From: Planctomycetota bacterium
Lineage (GTDB): Bacteria; Planctomycetota; Planctomycetia; Pirellulales; Pirellulaceae
NCBI GenBank assembly: GCA_026692865.1
Contig: JAPLNI010000053.1
Location: 236,888 to 300,887 of the forward strand
Length of the DNA stretch: 64,000 nucleotides
Direction of reading: 5' to 3'
Positions 1-9,666 of the stretch are shown here, in pieces. The translations under genes and the position numbers were made by a program. The number at the start of each line of letters is the position of its first letter. The stretch's first letter is position 1. The notes under the pieces are model-generated. The model did no database searches. It saw nothing but the letters and a program-made list of their open reading frames with translations, and was not told the origin of the DNA.

Positions 1-510
1 ATTAAGCCAAAAAGATTTTCGACTAATAATTCCCGACGTAAAGACGATTCCGCGCCCGCCCGGATTGCCGGCTGTGATGACCGTCTCTCCATTCATAAGG
101 TCGTCTTTACGTGCGATCGGGATGAAGGGCCATTCTCGATCTTCCAGCAATTGAACAATCGCGATGTCTTTTTCGGGAACACATCCGACCAATCGAAATC
201 GAATCGCGTTTCCTTCGTATACGGCGAATCCTGCATGGTACGGGAGAACGTGATAGTTGGTTAGCACAAAACCACGAGGATGAATTATCGCGCCACTACC
301 TGTCGCGCCTGCCCCCGTATTAGGGGCCTGCGTGAACAATGAAACAACCGCCGGTTCGGCCTTCTCAATGACATCAACTAGTGGCGTACGCCGTACCGAG
401 GATTCGGCTAACTGTCCGCTGGCGACGCGACCACCTATCGTTAATGCAATAAGCATATTGAAACCAGTGATTCGCGAATTCCAACAACGATTTATTGAAA
501 GCAACGGCAT
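1..510 (-). CDS. HtrA/DegP-like trypsin-family serine protease (N-terminal part, cut by window edge)
   Basis: I translated this stretch by hand; 170 codons lie in the window and the rest of the gene is beyond position 1. The frame shows TGSGAIIHPRGFVLTNYHVLP, the His-box of S1C (HtrA-type) proteases, with catalytic His at about residue 87. KDIAIVQL carries the catalytic Asp at about residue 115, followed by the GNPGG turn. The Ser box (GNSGG) and any PDZ domain would be outside the window. The N-terminal 35 residues include a weak hydrophobic stretch (FNMLIALTIGG), so export or anchoring is plausible, as usual for periplasmic HtrA. The start is uncertain: ATG at 510, or ATG at 456 nearer the hydrophobic stretch; neither has a strong ribosome site. 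Confidence 0.85.
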   Translation of the reverse strand, partial: MPLLSINRCWNSRITGFNMLIALTIGGRVASGQLAESSVRRTPLVDVIEKAEPAVVSLFTQAPNTGAGATGSGAIIHPRGFVLTNYHVLPYHAGFAVYEGNAIRFRLVGCVPEKDIAIVQLLEDREWPFIPIARKDDLMNGETVITAGNPGGRGIVFTSGIISRKSFWLN

Positions 511-649
511 CTTAGAGTCCAGTTTTTCCGCGAAGTTTTTTAAAGCGACAGCAATGCTGTTAGCAAGATATCAATATTACCGTCTCTGATTAACAAGTGT
601 ATTTGTAATGAATCGATGTTAGGCTTTTTAGAATGTGCGGAGGCATTCG

Positions 650-1111
650 TTAGCCTTGAAGGTACTCCGGCAATCGACGAACGGTTCCCGAACGGTCAAT
701 ACAAGCGATTTCGCTTTTTGCGATTACGACCTGCTGCTGGTCGACATCGCGTAAAAGAACATAGCTATGTCGGATACGAGCTCCTCGGGCGTGTTCTACG
801 GTCGTCGTGAGTGTTAGCTCGTCATCGAATTCAGCAGGAAACAGATACTCGATTTCCATTTTTCGAACCACCAGCATGAGCCCCGAGGCTTCGAGAGATT
901 TATAGGAGAAACCCATCGATCGCATCATCTCAACTCGACCTCGTTCAAAATAGTTGAGATACTGAGCGTGATGAACGCGGCCTTGACCGTCAGTTTCGTG
1001 ATAGCGCACGCGAATGGATATTTCTTTCGGCGACAACGTTTGTAAAATCCTATCGAGAGAGTACGTCAAGAATTGAATGTCGATTTGGTAATACCTAAAT
1101 AGACGCAGCAT
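650..1111 (-). CDS. Hotdog-fold acyl-CoA thioesterase (YbgC / 4-hydroxybenzoyl-CoA thioesterase family)
   Basis: The core begins RVRYHETDGQGRVHHAQYL, the N-terminal signature of YbgC-type thioesterases (usually YxDTDxxGVVYHxxYL), and continues with the FERGRVEMMRSMG helix. These enzymes hydrolyse acyl-CoA or acyl-ACP thioesters in the cytoplasm. The first aspartate of the usual DTD is Glu here (HETD), while the second Asp, taken as catalytic in the family, is kept. The start is doubtful. A GTG at 1141 would leave five bases to the divergent gene at 1147. ATG at 1111 is listed, but the family's usual length suggests the TTG at 1036 (SPKEISIRV). Confidence 0.8.
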   Translation of the reverse strand: MLRLFRYYQIDIQFLTYSLDRILQTLSPKEISIRVRYHETDGQGRVHHAQYLNYFERGRVEMMRSMGFSYKSLEASGLMLVVRKMEIEYLFPAEFDDELTLTTTVEHARGARIRHSYVLLRDVDQQQVVIAKSEIACIDRSGTVRRLPEYLQG

Positions 1112-1146
1112 ATCATATCGAACCGAATGGTTTATACTCACGGCCT

Positions 1147-2310
1147 ATGAATACTGATCCCGTTAACGAAAACTCATCGCTTGAAAAACCGTTTCCGATA
1201 AGTATGCCTCCAGAAGGTTTGCCAACCCCACGGAAGGCACATTTGCTTGTCAAAGAAACGCCCAAGGCATATGTCTGGTCTGCGTGGATACTAAAATTTT
1301 CGGCAACCTGTTATCTGGCCGTTTTAATATTGATGATCCTTCTGGAATCGTCGTTAGTGTTTCCAGGTTCGCCGAGTACGGCTGGGGATTGGAGTCATCC
1401 TGGAATTGCACTTGAAGAAGTCGATTTTACTTCGGCGGACGGAACTCAACTTCATGGATTCTTTTTTCAAAACCCGAAATCGGATCAATACTTGCTTTTC
1501 TGTCATGGCAATGGTGAGAATATCGCAACGATCGCGAGCGAAATGGATTTGCTGAGGAAGCAATTGAACGTGTCAGTCTTCGCGTTCGACTATCGCGGTT
1601 ACGGGAAATCGGAAGGGAGTCCCTGGGAGGAAGGGGTCTTGGCTGACGGAGAGGCCGCTGCGGTGTGGCTCGCAGATCGGTCGCAACAGCCAATAGAAAA
1701 CTTGATCATCATGGGTAGGTCACTTGGTGGAGGCGTTGCTGTGCATCTTGCATCGCTAGTTGATCCGCAAGCACTGATTCTTGATCGTACATTCAGCAGT
1801 ACCGTCGATGTGGCTGCCGATCGTTATTGGTGGCTACCGGTGCGATACGTGATGAGGAATCAATTCTGGTCGATAGTGCGAATCAAACGCTATGAGGGAC
1901 CGCTGTTTCAAATGCATGGTGTTAAGGATGAAGTCATACCAATTTGGTCTGGAAAAAAACTTTTCACAGCGTCTCCTTCCGAGGACAAATACTTCATGGA
2001 GATAGCTGATCTATATCACAATGATCCGTGGCCACAGGCGTTCATTGACCAGGTAGACGGCTTTATCAACGGGGAAGAAGAGCAACCACAGAAGGAGTCG
2101 CTCATAAAGGCGAACTCGCCGACGCCAGATTTCAATCGCAATGCAAGCGAAGTAATCCCGATAGCACCCGAAACGAGTCCTTTAAACATTGACAAGCAAT
2201 CGCGATCCTCGGGTCTTTTAGATTCAACATCGTCAAGCAGTCGCGTATCCAGCAGTCGCATCTCCAAAAGTAGTAATGCCATTTATGATTCGCGGGGGAA
2301 AGATGCCTGA
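1147..2310 (+). CDS. Membrane-anchored alpha/beta hydrolase (BEM46/ABHD13-like)
   Basis: The protein has 387 residues. One N-terminal membrane segment (about 46-68, WILKFSATCYLAVLILMILL) precedes an alpha/beta-hydrolase domain. Visible catalytic parts are the oxyanion HGNG at 120-123, the nucleophile elbow GRSLGG with Ser192, the acid Asp261 in MHGVKDEVIP, and His291 in DLYHND. This layout matches the BEM46/ABHD13 group of membrane-anchored hydrolases, whose substrates are mostly unknown. A C-terminal tail of about 75 residues is rich in Ser and Arg and has no domain I recognise. The gene starts only about 35 bases from the divergent thioesterase. It overlaps holA by 8 bases, so the two are probably translationally coupled. 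Confidence 0.85.
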   Translation: MNTDPVNENSSLEKPFPISMPPEGLPTPRKAHLLVKETPKAYVWSAWILKFSATCYLAVLILMILLESSLVFPGSPSTAGDWSHPGIALEEVDFTSADGTQLHGFFFQNPKSDQYLLFCHGNGENIATIASEMDLLRKQLNVSVFAFDYRGYGKSEGSPWEEGVLADGEAAAVWLADRSQQPIENLIIMGRSLGGGVAVHLASLVDPQALILDRTFSSTVDVAADRYWWLPVRYVMRNQFWSIVRIKRYEGPLFQMHGVKDEVIPIWSGKKLFTASPSEDKYFMEIADLYHNDPWPQAFIDQVDGFINGEEEQPQKESLIKANSPTPDFNRNASEVIPIAPETSPLNIDKQSRSSGLLDSTSSSSRVSSSRISKSSNAIYDSRGKDA

Positions 2311-3370
2311 CTCGCGACATGTCTTTGAAGTTCTCGATAAGCCGGAAATAATTGCTTCCGTTCCATCAACGGTTGTTGTTTTCGGTGCAGATAGCTTTTT
2401 AAAACAGCATGCCATAGAAAGCATTCTCGAGCGATCGGGATGCGATCGGTCGTCCGTGAAAAAAATCGAAGGCGAGTTGGCTGCTTGGCGCGACATCCAT
2501 GATGCACTTGCCACTCGTTCTTTGTTTGATGACGATGGCAAACGGGTTTCGGTGGTGAAGGATGCCGATTCGTTTGTGTCGAAGAATCGAACTCCTCTAG
2601 AAAAGTGGTCCGAAAGATCTTCTGAGAAAGGTTCTGAAGATGCGACCTTACTTTTGGAGCTGAACTCGTTTCCTGGTAATACAAAGCTATACAAGTTGGT
2701 CCTCAAGCAGGGGCTGATAGTCGACTGCAATCCGCCGCTGAAGCCTCGCGCGAAAACTAATTTAGACGAAACGGCAATTCAAAAGTGGATCATCAAGTGG
2801 GGCAAGGGGCACCACGCCGTTCAGCTAACGACTCAACAAGCAAATATTTTAGTAGAACGCGTTGGGGCGGTTTTTGGATTGCTCGATTGCGAACTGGCAA
2901 AGCTCGCATTGTTTGCGGATGCTCAGCAGCATGTTTCGGATGCGCACGTGAAAGAGATGGTTGGCGGTTGGCGAACCAAGACTGCCTGGGAAATTGCTGA
3001 CAGCATCGCGGAAGGAAGAATCCATCACGCCATGGAACAAATCGATCGGCTGATGATCAGCGGCCAAAACGCGATTGGTTTAAGTGCTCAACTCTCTTGG
3101 TCTTTCCGTCGCTTTGGGTTAGCCGCCCATGTTGTGGAGCAGCAGGAACGCTATGGCGGTAAGGTCGCGCTGAACCGAGCACTTGAACAGGCCGGATTTC
3201 GAGTTTACGAAGTCGACGATGCCGCGCGGCGGTTGAGGCGGATCGGTCGAGCTCGCGCGAAACTTATTTTACCTTGGCTCAAGGACTTAGATATGAAGCT
3301 CAAGGGCTCGCACTCTGTTGAAGATCGGTCGCGGTTCGCGTTGGAAGAATTTGTGATGCGGATGGGTTGA
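2303..3370 (+). CDS. holA: DNA polymerase III delta subunit
   Basis: This encodes the clamp-loader delta subunit (about 355 residues), which opens the beta sliding clamp and belongs to the AAA+ superfamily without ATPase activity. Early sequence VVVFGADSFLKQHAIESIL matches the delta opening strand/helix, and GEL and LFDDDGKRVSVV fit the first domain. The C-terminal part (MISGQNAIGLSAQLSWSFRRF ending MKLKGSHSVEDRSRFALEEF) matches the collar domain. I chose ATG 2303 over an upstream ATG at 2276 because GGGGGA lies just before it. The start overlaps the stop of the preceding hydrolase. Confidence 0.85.
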   Translation: MPDSRHVFEVLDKPEIIASVPSTVVVFGADSFLKQHAIESILERSGCDRSSVKKIEGELAAWRDIHDALATRSLFDDDGKRVSVVKDADSFVSKNRTPLEKWSERSSEKGSEDATLLLELNSFPGNTKLYKLVLKQGLIVDCNPPLKPRAKTNLDETAIQKWIIKWGKGHHAVQLTTQQANILVERVGAVFGLLDCELAKLALFADAQQHVSDAHVKEMVGGWRTKTAWEIADSIAEGRIHHAMEQIDRLMISGQNAIGLSAQLSWSFRRFGLAAHVVEQQERYGGKVALNRALEQAGFRVYEVDDAARRLRRIGRARAKLILPWLKDLDMKLKGSHSVEDRSRFALEEFVMRMG

Positions 3371-3499
3371 TTTACGTGAATATCGGTTACTTGGCTGCGG
3401 TTAACTTGACCGTCTCGGCTGCTTAATCGACAATCGGATGGGCAAAATTGGTTTGTTTGGCTATTTACAAGGCGTTTTGACGCTGAGGGATCCGTTTTC

Positions 3500-4765
3500 A
3501 TGAGTATTGCTCCATCACCGATTGAGGGAACTTCGTCGGCAGATCGCCACTTGCCCAACGCATCGACGGCAAGCAAATCCGTTCCTGACCGAGCCGGTCG
3601 CTTCGGCGATTTTGGTGGACGCTATGTTCCAGAAACACTGACTCGAGCTTTGGAAGAACTGACAGTCGAGTACGCGAAAGCTCAAGCCGACCCAGACTTT
3701 CATGCCGAACTGGATGAACTGCTCCATCGATTCGTAGGCAGACCGAGTCCTCTCTATCATGCGGCCCGATTCAGTAAGCACTTGGGCGGTGGGCAAATCT
3801 GGCTGAAGCGTGAAGACTTAAACCACACCGGTGCCCACAAAATTAATAATACATTAGGGCAGGGGCTGCTCACCCTAAGAATGGGGAAAAAAAGAGTCAT
3901 TGCCGAAACCGGTGCAGGGCAGCATGGTGTCGCAAGTGCAACCGCTTGCGCTCACTTCGGATTGCCTTGTGTGGTCTACATGGGTGCCGAAGATGTTCGC
4001 AGACAAAAGCCAAACGTTTTTAGTATGCGTCTCATGGGTGCAGAGGTTCGACCGGTCGAATCTGGTTCCCGAACGCTTCGTGATGCCGTGAACGAGGCCA
4101 TGCGTGATTGGATGAGTAGCGTTGAGAGCACGCATTACATCATTGGATCAGTGATCGGGCCGCATCCGTTTCCGATGATCGTTCGTGATTTCCAAAGCGT
4201 CATTGGAACTGAATGCAGGCAGCAGTGCTTGGAATCAATTGGGCGGTTGCCGGATAAAATCGTCGCGTGCGTAGGCGGTGGCAGCAACGCGGCTGGAATG
4301 TTTTACCCCTTCGTCGAAGATACTTCAGTGGAGTTGATCGGAGTCGAGGCGGGTGGGCGAGGAAGCAAGCCTGGAGATCACGCGTCGCCGCTTTCGTATG
4401 GCTCACCGGGTGTTCTACACGGCAGTTACAGCTACGTGATGCAGGACGAGGACGGACAAACTTCTGATGTGCATAGCATGTCGGCCGGGCTGGATTATCC
4501 CGGTGTCGGACCAGAGCACAGTTACTGGAAAGATACGGATCGTGTTCGTTACACCGCTTGTCGTGACGACGAGGCACTTGCGGCATTTGACTTTCTAGCA
4601 AAATCCGAAGGAATTCTTTCGGCTCTTGAGACCTGTCACGCCGTTGCAAAAGCAGCAGAAATTGCAAAGACCATGAAGCCCGACGAGCACTTAGTGATCT
4701 GCTTGAGCGGTCGCGGCGACAAAGACGCTGGCGAGATCGCTCGCTTGCGAGGACAAGAGTGGTAG
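3500..4765 (+). CDS. trpB: Tryptophan synthase beta chain
   Basis: The protein has 421 residues. The PLP lysine is Lys114 in [13 protein letters not shown]. The [11 protein letters not shown] loop and the glycine-rich phosphate-binding GGGSNAAG are both present. It condenses indole with serine to make tryptophan in the cytoplasmic alpha2-beta2 complex. An N-terminal extension of about 30 low-complexity residues precedes [15 protein letters not shown], where most TrpB sequences begin. trpA follows after 88 bases on the same strand, so the two should be co-transcribed; no other trp genes are near, meaning the pathway is split in this genome. Confidence 0.97.
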   Translation: MSIAPSPIEGTSSADRHLPNASTASKSVPDRAGRFGDFGGRYVPETLTRALEELTVEYAKAQADPDFHAELDELLHRFVGRPSPLYHAARFSKHLGGGQIWLKREDLNHTGAHKINNTLGQGLLTLRMGKKRVIAETGAGQHGVASATACAHFGLPCVVYMGAEDVRRQKPNVFSMRLMGAEVRPVESGSRTLRDAVNEAMRDWMSSVESTHYIIGSVIGPHPFPMIVRDFQSVIGTECRQQCLESIGRLPDKIVACVGGGSNAAGMFYPFVEDTSVELIGVEAGGRGSKPGDHASPLSYGSPGVLHGSYSYVMQDEDGQTSDVHSMSAGLDYPGVGPEHSYWKDTDRVRYTACRDDEALAAFDFLAKSEGILSALETCHAVAKAAEIAKTMKPDEHLVICLSGRGDKDAGEIARLRGQEW

Positions 4766-4853
4766 TGTTTTCGAAGTGCGGCTTGCGTGATACGTTATGA
4801 TCCGCAATCCTTCCGGGAGCATCCTCCACCCGTTAACACACTAGAAATATTTT

Positions 4854-5657
4854 ATGTCCGCAATTGATGATCTCTTTGTTCGTCTTCGGAGTGAAGGCAA
4901 GAAAGCATTTTTACCGTTTGTCACGGCCGGTGATCCGGACCTTGCGATGACAACCGAACTGCTGAAGATGCTTGATGCGGCAGGCTGCAGCATGGCCGAA
5001 GTCGGAATCCCCTACAGCGATCCGATCGCCGACGGGCCCGTGATTCAAGCTTCTTATACAAGAGCTTTAAACAAAAAGATAAAGCTCAAGGAAATCTTCG
5101 CTGCTATAGAACCGGTCGCCAAAACGCTCACAATGCCTTTGGTGACGATGGTCAGCTACGCGGTGATCTATCGTGTTGGGCTAGCCGCGTACGTAGATCA
5201 AGCGAAAGCCGCTGGTTTTGCCGGTGCGATTGTGCCCGATTTGTTAGTCGAGGAAAGTGCTAAGTTGTCGGCGATTTGTAAAGAGAAAGACTTCAGTCTA
5301 ATTCAGTTGGTAACGCCGACAACGCCACCCGAGCGAGCTCTCAAAATTGCAGAATTCTCAAGCGGTTTCCTCTACTTTGTTTCGGTTACCGGAATCACCG
5401 GAGCAAGAACGGAACTGCCTCCCGAACTAGTCGACCGCGTCAAATGGCTTCGCGAGCGAACCACTCTGCCAATCTGCATCGGATTCGGAGTTAGTCGCCC
5501 TGAGCATGTCAAGCTACTCAGCCCCGTTGCCGACGGCCTCATCGTCGGATCAGCAATCGTAAAACACCTTGAATCGGCAGAGCAGGGCGACCGAGCGAAA
5601 TCGCTCTTGGACATCAAAGCACTCGCCAAAGAACTCATGGACGCGATGAGCAACTGA
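4854..5657 (+). CDS. trpA: Tryptophan synthase alpha chain
   Basis: The protein has 267 residues, the normal TrpA length. Glu49 in MAEVGIPYSDPIADG and Asp60 in the same block match the two catalytic residues of the family. The SVTGITGAR loop and the phosphate-site GFGVSRPEHV are also present. It cleaves indole-3-glycerol phosphate and passes indole to TrpB through the complex tunnel. It follows trpB on the same strand. The 88-base spacer has no obvious hairpin. Confidence 0.97.
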   Translation: MSAIDDLFVRLRSEGKKAFLPFVTAGDPDLAMTTELLKMLDAAGCSMAEVGIPYSDPIADGPVIQASYTRALNKKIKLKEIFAAIEPVAKTLTMPLVTMVSYAVIYRVGLAAYVDQAKAAGFAGAIVPDLLVEESAKLSAICKEKDFSLIQLVTPTTPPERALKIAEFSSGFLYFVSVTGITGARTELPPELVDRVKWLRERTTLPICIGFGVSRPEHVKLLSPVADGLIVGSAIVKHLESAEQGDRAKSLLDIKALAKELMDAMSN

Positions 5658-5788
5658 CTCGCCACTTCGGAGTTTTGTTGCCCTTTTCAGGGATTGCCGT
5701 TCAAGCGGGATTTTCTGCTATCATGTGTCAGTCACTTCCGTCGTGAAGTTGCTGCGTAGCTGAAGTCTTTCCACCTACCTAAAAACTT

Positions 5789-7162
5789 ATGATGAATTGG
5801 TTCCGCATGACTTACTTTCGTCAGTTCTCCGTCAGGGCTCGGGCGGCCTTTTACGTCACAACGGGATTCTTATTTTTCACAGGCTGTCCAACAGTCAAGC
5901 CTCAGACCGATACACCAGTTGTACAAAGCTCTTCGATATCCTCGCCGGTCCAAGTGGGCGGTGAAGCAAAGCCCACTGGTGATGCCAAGGCGATTGAGGA
6001 ACTTTCATCCATTCCCTTGATTGGGATCGAGAAAGCCAAAGATGGTTCGATTCGCGGAGTTGACTACAGCCAGTGCGGCGATGGTTGGTCTAAGAGCGTT
6101 GCTTTGATTGCCAAGATTCCGACCGTGGAAACGTTAACGCTTTCCGGACCAGAGGCGACTGACGAAGCGATTGCGCCGCTCGCAAACCACCCGGGTTTAA
6201 GGATCTTTCGGATTGCTCAGACAGGAATTACCGATGCGGGGGTTGCGATGCTTGCCAAACTGTCTCGGATTGAGGACATCAATTTAGATCGTTGTGAAAT
6301 CTCGGACGACTCTTTCAAAAGTCTCTCGGAGAGTAATTCGATCAAGCGAATCAGAGCTCCTCGCACCAAGGTCACCGATGTTGGACTTGGTTATTTGAAG
6401 GATACAAAGCAGCTTGAGCTTCTCAACTTTTCTGATTGTCTTGCAGTCAGCGATAGCGGAGTCGAATCGTTGAAGGGGCTTACTAAGATGCGAAACATTT
6501 CGCTTTGGGGAAATCGCATTACGGATGCTGGTTTGGTACACCTGTCGGAAATGACCGATATGGCTGCGATTGATTTCCAGGATTGCGGCATTACGGACGC
6601 TGGCTTTAAATCGCTGGCCGGGATGTCCAAGCTGAAAGAACTTTCCGTCTTTCGCAATCAAGTTGGCAACGGTGTCTTGGAAGCCATGAGCGGATGCAAG
6701 CAGCTAACCAAGCTGAACTTTCGAGATACCAAGGTCACAAGCCAAGGGATCGCCGATTTTATTGAAATGTATCCAAACGCGAAGTTGCTGGATTTGAGCG
6801 AAACGCGAATCAACGACAAAGCCCTTGCTGCGATCGCCAAGCTTCCAAATTTAGAGGACTTGAATTTGTGGCATACGCGAGTGACCGACGAAGGAATTGC
6901 TCTGCTGGTCGACATGAAATTGAAGCGGCTCAATTTGGACGACATTACTGGTATTGGTGATGGTGCAACCGAGCATTTGGCAAAGATGACTAGCCTAGAG
7001 TTTTTACACCTCGGGAAAACTGGCGTGACCGACGAGGGCCTTAAAAAGCTTGAGACGCTTGTGAATTTGACCGAGATCAATTTGAACAACACAGCTCTGA
7101 CAAAGAAGGCGGTCGACGAATTACAGGCAAAATTACCAAAGCTTAAGAAGGTGACTTTCTAG
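5789..7162 (+). CDS. Leucine-rich-repeat lipoprotein (RNI-like)
   Basis: The protein has 457 residues. A basic-hydrophobic leader ends in FLFFTGC, a credible lipobox at about residue 33, so it is probably a lipoprotein. From about residue 95 to the end it is built of 24-residue leucine-rich repeats with the cadence ITDAGLxxLxxMxxLxxLxL, as in the ribonuclease-inhibitor class. Planctomycetes carry many such proteins, generally without assigned function; a protein-binding surface is the reasonable inference. There is no kinase or other catalytic domain. It follows trpA after about 130 bases. Confidence 0.8.
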   Translation: MMNWFRMTYFRQFSVRARAAFYVTTGFLFFTGCPTVKPQTDTPVVQSSSISSPVQVGGEAKPTGDAKAIEELSSIPLIGIEKAKDGSIRGVDYSQCGDGWSKSVALIAKIPTVETLTLSGPEATDEAIAPLANHPGLRIFRIAQTGITDAGVAMLAKLSRIEDINLDRCEISDDSFKSLSESNSIKRIRAPRTKVTDVGLGYLKDTKQLELLNFSDCLAVSDSGVESLKGLTKMRNISLWGNRITDAGLVHLSEMTDMAAIDFQDCGITDAGFKSLAGMSKLKELSVFRNQVGNGVLEAMSGCKQLTKLNFRDTKVTSQGIADFIEMYPNAKLLDLSETRINDKALAAIAKLPNLEDLNLWHTRVTDEGIALLVDMKLKRLNLDDITGIGDGATEHLAKMTSLEFLHLGKTGVTDEGLKKLETLVNLTEINLNNTALTKKAVDELQAKLPKLKKVTF

Positions 7163-7589
7163 TTGTTCGCCAAGCTTTGCTCTTGTTGTCGCATGGCTTA
7201 CATTGCTCAGCTTTCGGTTAAAAGAAAGAGCGATTTTTCCTGAGCCGGAAACGCTAATGCCGGCGGCTCAAGTCCAACGTAGTGAACCTAGAACACTAGC
7301 CGAGTTCAAAAGGCTAACCACCTGCATGCGCAGGAACATCCAATGATACGGCTGGGAATCGTAACGGAACAAACGTGTAAGACATTTGGGTAGTGCAATC
7401 GCTAATCTGCAAAAAGCGGATCGCCAGCGATCTTTAGTTCATCTGTTTTGGAAAGCTGGAACGGTTGGGCAAGACCTCTTGTGAAAATGCTAGACTTGTC
7501 ACCACGGTTTCGCATAACATATAACGTCTCGTAACGACATGTAGTTGGAGTGGAATAGGCGATACGAGACATTTGCACGGGTGAGCGTC
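7163..7589. other. Gene-free interval with one short hairpin
   Basis: No convincing gene was found in these 427 bases on either strand. The only clear structure is TGAGCCG (7241-7247) pairing with CGGCTCA (7264-7270). These are the same outer arms as the paired-palindrome repeat family found elsewhere in the window, here with a very short middle. No terminator with a T tract is visible after the LRR gene. Confidence 0.5.
7241..7270. repeat. Minimal copy of the TGAGCCG paired-palindrome repeat
   Basis: Arms TGAGCCG and CGGCTCA flank 16 bases. They match the outermost arms of the larger elements at 34666-34868, 55862-55970, 59514-59625 and 63211-63316, but the GCTAGC inner arms are degenerate. 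It may be a decayed or deleted copy; chance is possible for arms this short. Confidence 0.4.
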
Positions 7590-7838
7590 ATGTGGGTTCG
7601 AGAGATGTTGGCGAATACATTTGTGCAGGCTGGGTTGAGCTTGCTAGGTTTGATGATCGTTTCCGCTGTGGCATATTTTGTCGTGGTAAGGTTGCGCGAT
7701 TCCTCCCATGAAGACCAGAAAACCGCTGAAGACCTCATGAAGAATTTCGAGGAAATGCGACAGGAGGGTGACATAGACGAGAAAGAATTCCGAAACATAC
7801 AACTGTTGTTGCAGAAGGATCAACAGGGCTTGTCGTAG
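7590..7838 (+). CDS. Small single-pass membrane protein
   Basis: About 82 residues. One membrane helix (AGLSLLGLMIVSAVAYFVVVRL) is followed by a charged cytoplasmic-type tail with a predicted helix-turn (EDLMKNFEEMRQEGDIDEKEFRNIQLLLQ). The GDIDEKEFRNI segment resembles the short SHOCT-like motif found at the ends of many small bacterial proteins. I chose ATG 7590 because GGGTGAG precedes it; an upstream in-frame start at 7545 exists. Function is unknown. It lies upstream of clpX on the same strand but is separated from it by 290 bases in which I see no gene. Confidence 0.6.
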   Translation: MWVREMLANTFVQAGLSLLGLMIVSAVAYFVVVRLRDSSHEDQKTAEDLMKNFEEMRQEGDIDEKEFRNIQLLLQKDQQGLS

Positions 7839-8128
7839 TTAGCTGCGAGTAGTTCAGTTGAACTTTGGTCAAGAAGTTTATTTTCGGAACGGTCATGACG
7901 ACCATTTAGATCGGCAACCTATGCGTAGGTATATTTTCGGCTCGAAACCGCGGACATGGAAGGCCCGGTTCAGAAGGACACAAACATTCGGTAATTCGAA
8001 TAGCGTGAACTTCGGACCCATCGAGCTTCCATTTCGCGTTTAACCATTTTTCATCTCGCGTATCACCAGTGCGAACAGTCGCAAGGGTGTGGTACTCGGG
8101 GCGATGGGAATAGTTTTTAGGAGTCGTT

Positions 8129-9421
8129 ATGCCTCAAGGTAAGGATGTTGTGTCGGGCCGTCGAACTGGTGGACCGGGAAGCACTAAAAAGAATGCTTTC
8201 TGCTCTTTCTGTCGCAAGAGCTACCGAGATGTAGGTCCATTGGTCGAGGGTCCTGGAGATGTTTACATCTGTGGCGAATGCATTGAACTGTGCCAGTCGA
8301 TCTTGGATCAAGAAACCAAGCGTCGTGGGCCATCGAAGAAGCTTTTCAATGACATTCCTACCCCACGTGATATCGTCGCTCACTTGGACGAATATGTGAT
8401 TGGCCAGACCGGTACCAAACGCACGCTCGCTGTTGCCGTTCACAATCACTACAAACGCCTAACTGCCGATTGGCAAGGCTCGGACGTAGAAATCGAAAAG
8501 TCTAACATTCTTTTGTGTGGGCCAACCGGAAGCGGAAAAACGCTTCTCGCGAGGACTCTAGCTAAGATGCTCAATGTTCCGTTCGCGATTGGCGACGCCA
8601 CGACTCTTACCGAGGCTGGCTACGTCGGCGAAGATGTCGAAAACTTGCTGCTCAAACTCTTACACGCAGCAGATTTTGACCTTGAGTCGGCTCAACGCGG
8701 AATCCTCTACATCGACGAAATCGATAAGATTGGGAAGACCAGCCAAAACGTTTCGATCACACGTGACGTTTCCGGCGAAGGTGTTCAACAGGCTCTTTTG
8801 AAAATGCTTGAGGGAACCGTAGCAAACGTTCCGCCTCAAGGTGGTCGAAAGCACCCTGAGCAGCAGTTCATCCAAATGGACACGACAAATATCTTGTTCA
8901 TCTGCGGTGGTACATTTGTTGGCGTCGAAGAGATCATTCGCAAGCGGCTTGGCAAGAAGACGCTTGGATTCGGTCAAGTCGGCAGCCATAAAGAAGAAGC
9001 GGATACGGCTTCCGTTTTGACCCAGGTTAACTCGGATGACATTCTCGAGTTTGGATTAATTCCAGAATTGATCGGTCGTTTGCCAGTGGTCACCTCGCTT
9101 GCTCCCTTGGATGAAGCAGGTCTGATTAAAGTTCTGAGCGAACCAAAGAACGCGTTACTTAAGCAATATCAAGCCTTGTTCGGCATGGAAAATTGCGAGC
9201 TTCACTTCACCGACGCCGCACTCAAGTCGATCGCTAACAAAGCGACTGTAAAAAGTGTTGGAGCTCGAGGATTACGAGGCATCGTTGAAGAAGCGATGCT
9301 TGACATCATGTTCGAGCTTCCTGACCAAGAAGAAGGGACTTCCTACACGATCGATGCAGACTCAGTCAGCGGAACTCTGGTGCATCGCAAGGCTGCTCCA
9401 AAGCGAAAAGAATCAGCTTAG
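8129..9421 (+). CDS. clpX: ATP-dependent Clp protease ATP-binding subunit ClpX
   Basis: The protein has 430 residues. The N-terminal zinc-binding domain has Cys25, Cys28, Cys48 and Cys51. Walker A is GPTGSGKT (131-138), the pore loop is GYVG (164-167), and Walker B is ILYIDEID (192-199). The C-terminal AAA+ lid follows. It unfolds substrates and feeds them to ClpP in the cytoplasm. A good ribosome site, TAGGAG, lies before the ATG. clpP and tig, often adjacent in other bacteria, are not beside it here. A strong hairpin closes the gene at 9452-9488. Confidence 0.97.
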   Translation: MPQGKDVVSGRRTGGPGSTKKNAFCSFCRKSYRDVGPLVEGPGDVYICGECIELCQSILDQETKRRGPSKKLFNDIPTPRDIVAHLDEYVIGQTGTKRTLAVAVHNHYKRLTADWQGSDVEIEKSNILLCGPTGSGKTLLARTLAKMLNVPFAIGDATTLTEAGYVGEDVENLLLKLLHAADFDLESAQRGILYIDEIDKIGKTSQNVSITRDVSGEGVQQALLKMLEGTVANVPPQGGRKHPEQQFIQMDTTNILFICGGTFVGVEEIIRKRLGKKTLGFGQVGSHKEEADTASVLTQVNSDDILEFGLIPELIGRLPVVTSLAPLDEAGLIKVLSEPKNALLKQYQALFGMENCELHFTDAALKSIANKATVKSVGARGLRGIVEEAMLDIMFELPDQEEGTSYTIDADSVSGTLVHRKAAPKRKESA

Positions 9422-9451
9422 TAACAGTTTTTTCTAACGGTCTTACTATCT

Positions 9452-9488
9452 AAACACGTCACTCGGCAAGCTTTCGAGTGACGTGTTT
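9452..9488 (+). terminator. Rho-independent-type terminator after clpX
   Basis: A perfect 14-base stem (AAACACGTCACTCG / CGAGTGACGTGTTT) with a 9-base loop sits 31 bases after the clpX stop. The T run (TTTT) overlaps the end of the stem, so the tract is short. The position and stem strength support termination of clpX transcription. Confidence 0.7.
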
Positions 9489-9512
9489 TCGTTGGTACGT
9501 GGTTGCTTGATG

Positions 9513-9533
9513 GGCTGGCCCAGGAGGCCAGCC
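9513..9533. repeat. Short inverted repeat GGCTGGCC / GGCCAGCC
   Basis: An 8-base perfect inverted repeat with a 5-base loop lies between clpX and the DUF4261-like gene and is followed by CTCTCCGCAGGCTGA. There is no T tract, so it is more likely a REP-like intergenic repeat than a terminator. No second copy was seen in this window. Confidence 0.35.
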
Positions 9534-9666
9534 TCTCCGCAGGCTGACTGAATTCTTCCAAGGTGCAAGTGCTCGCGCCGTGAAGCTTTCGGTCCGATAG
9601 AATGGGGGCGATCGCAATTGGTTGCGATTTAGCTACTTCAATTTACTACCAATTGGTTGACCGCGA

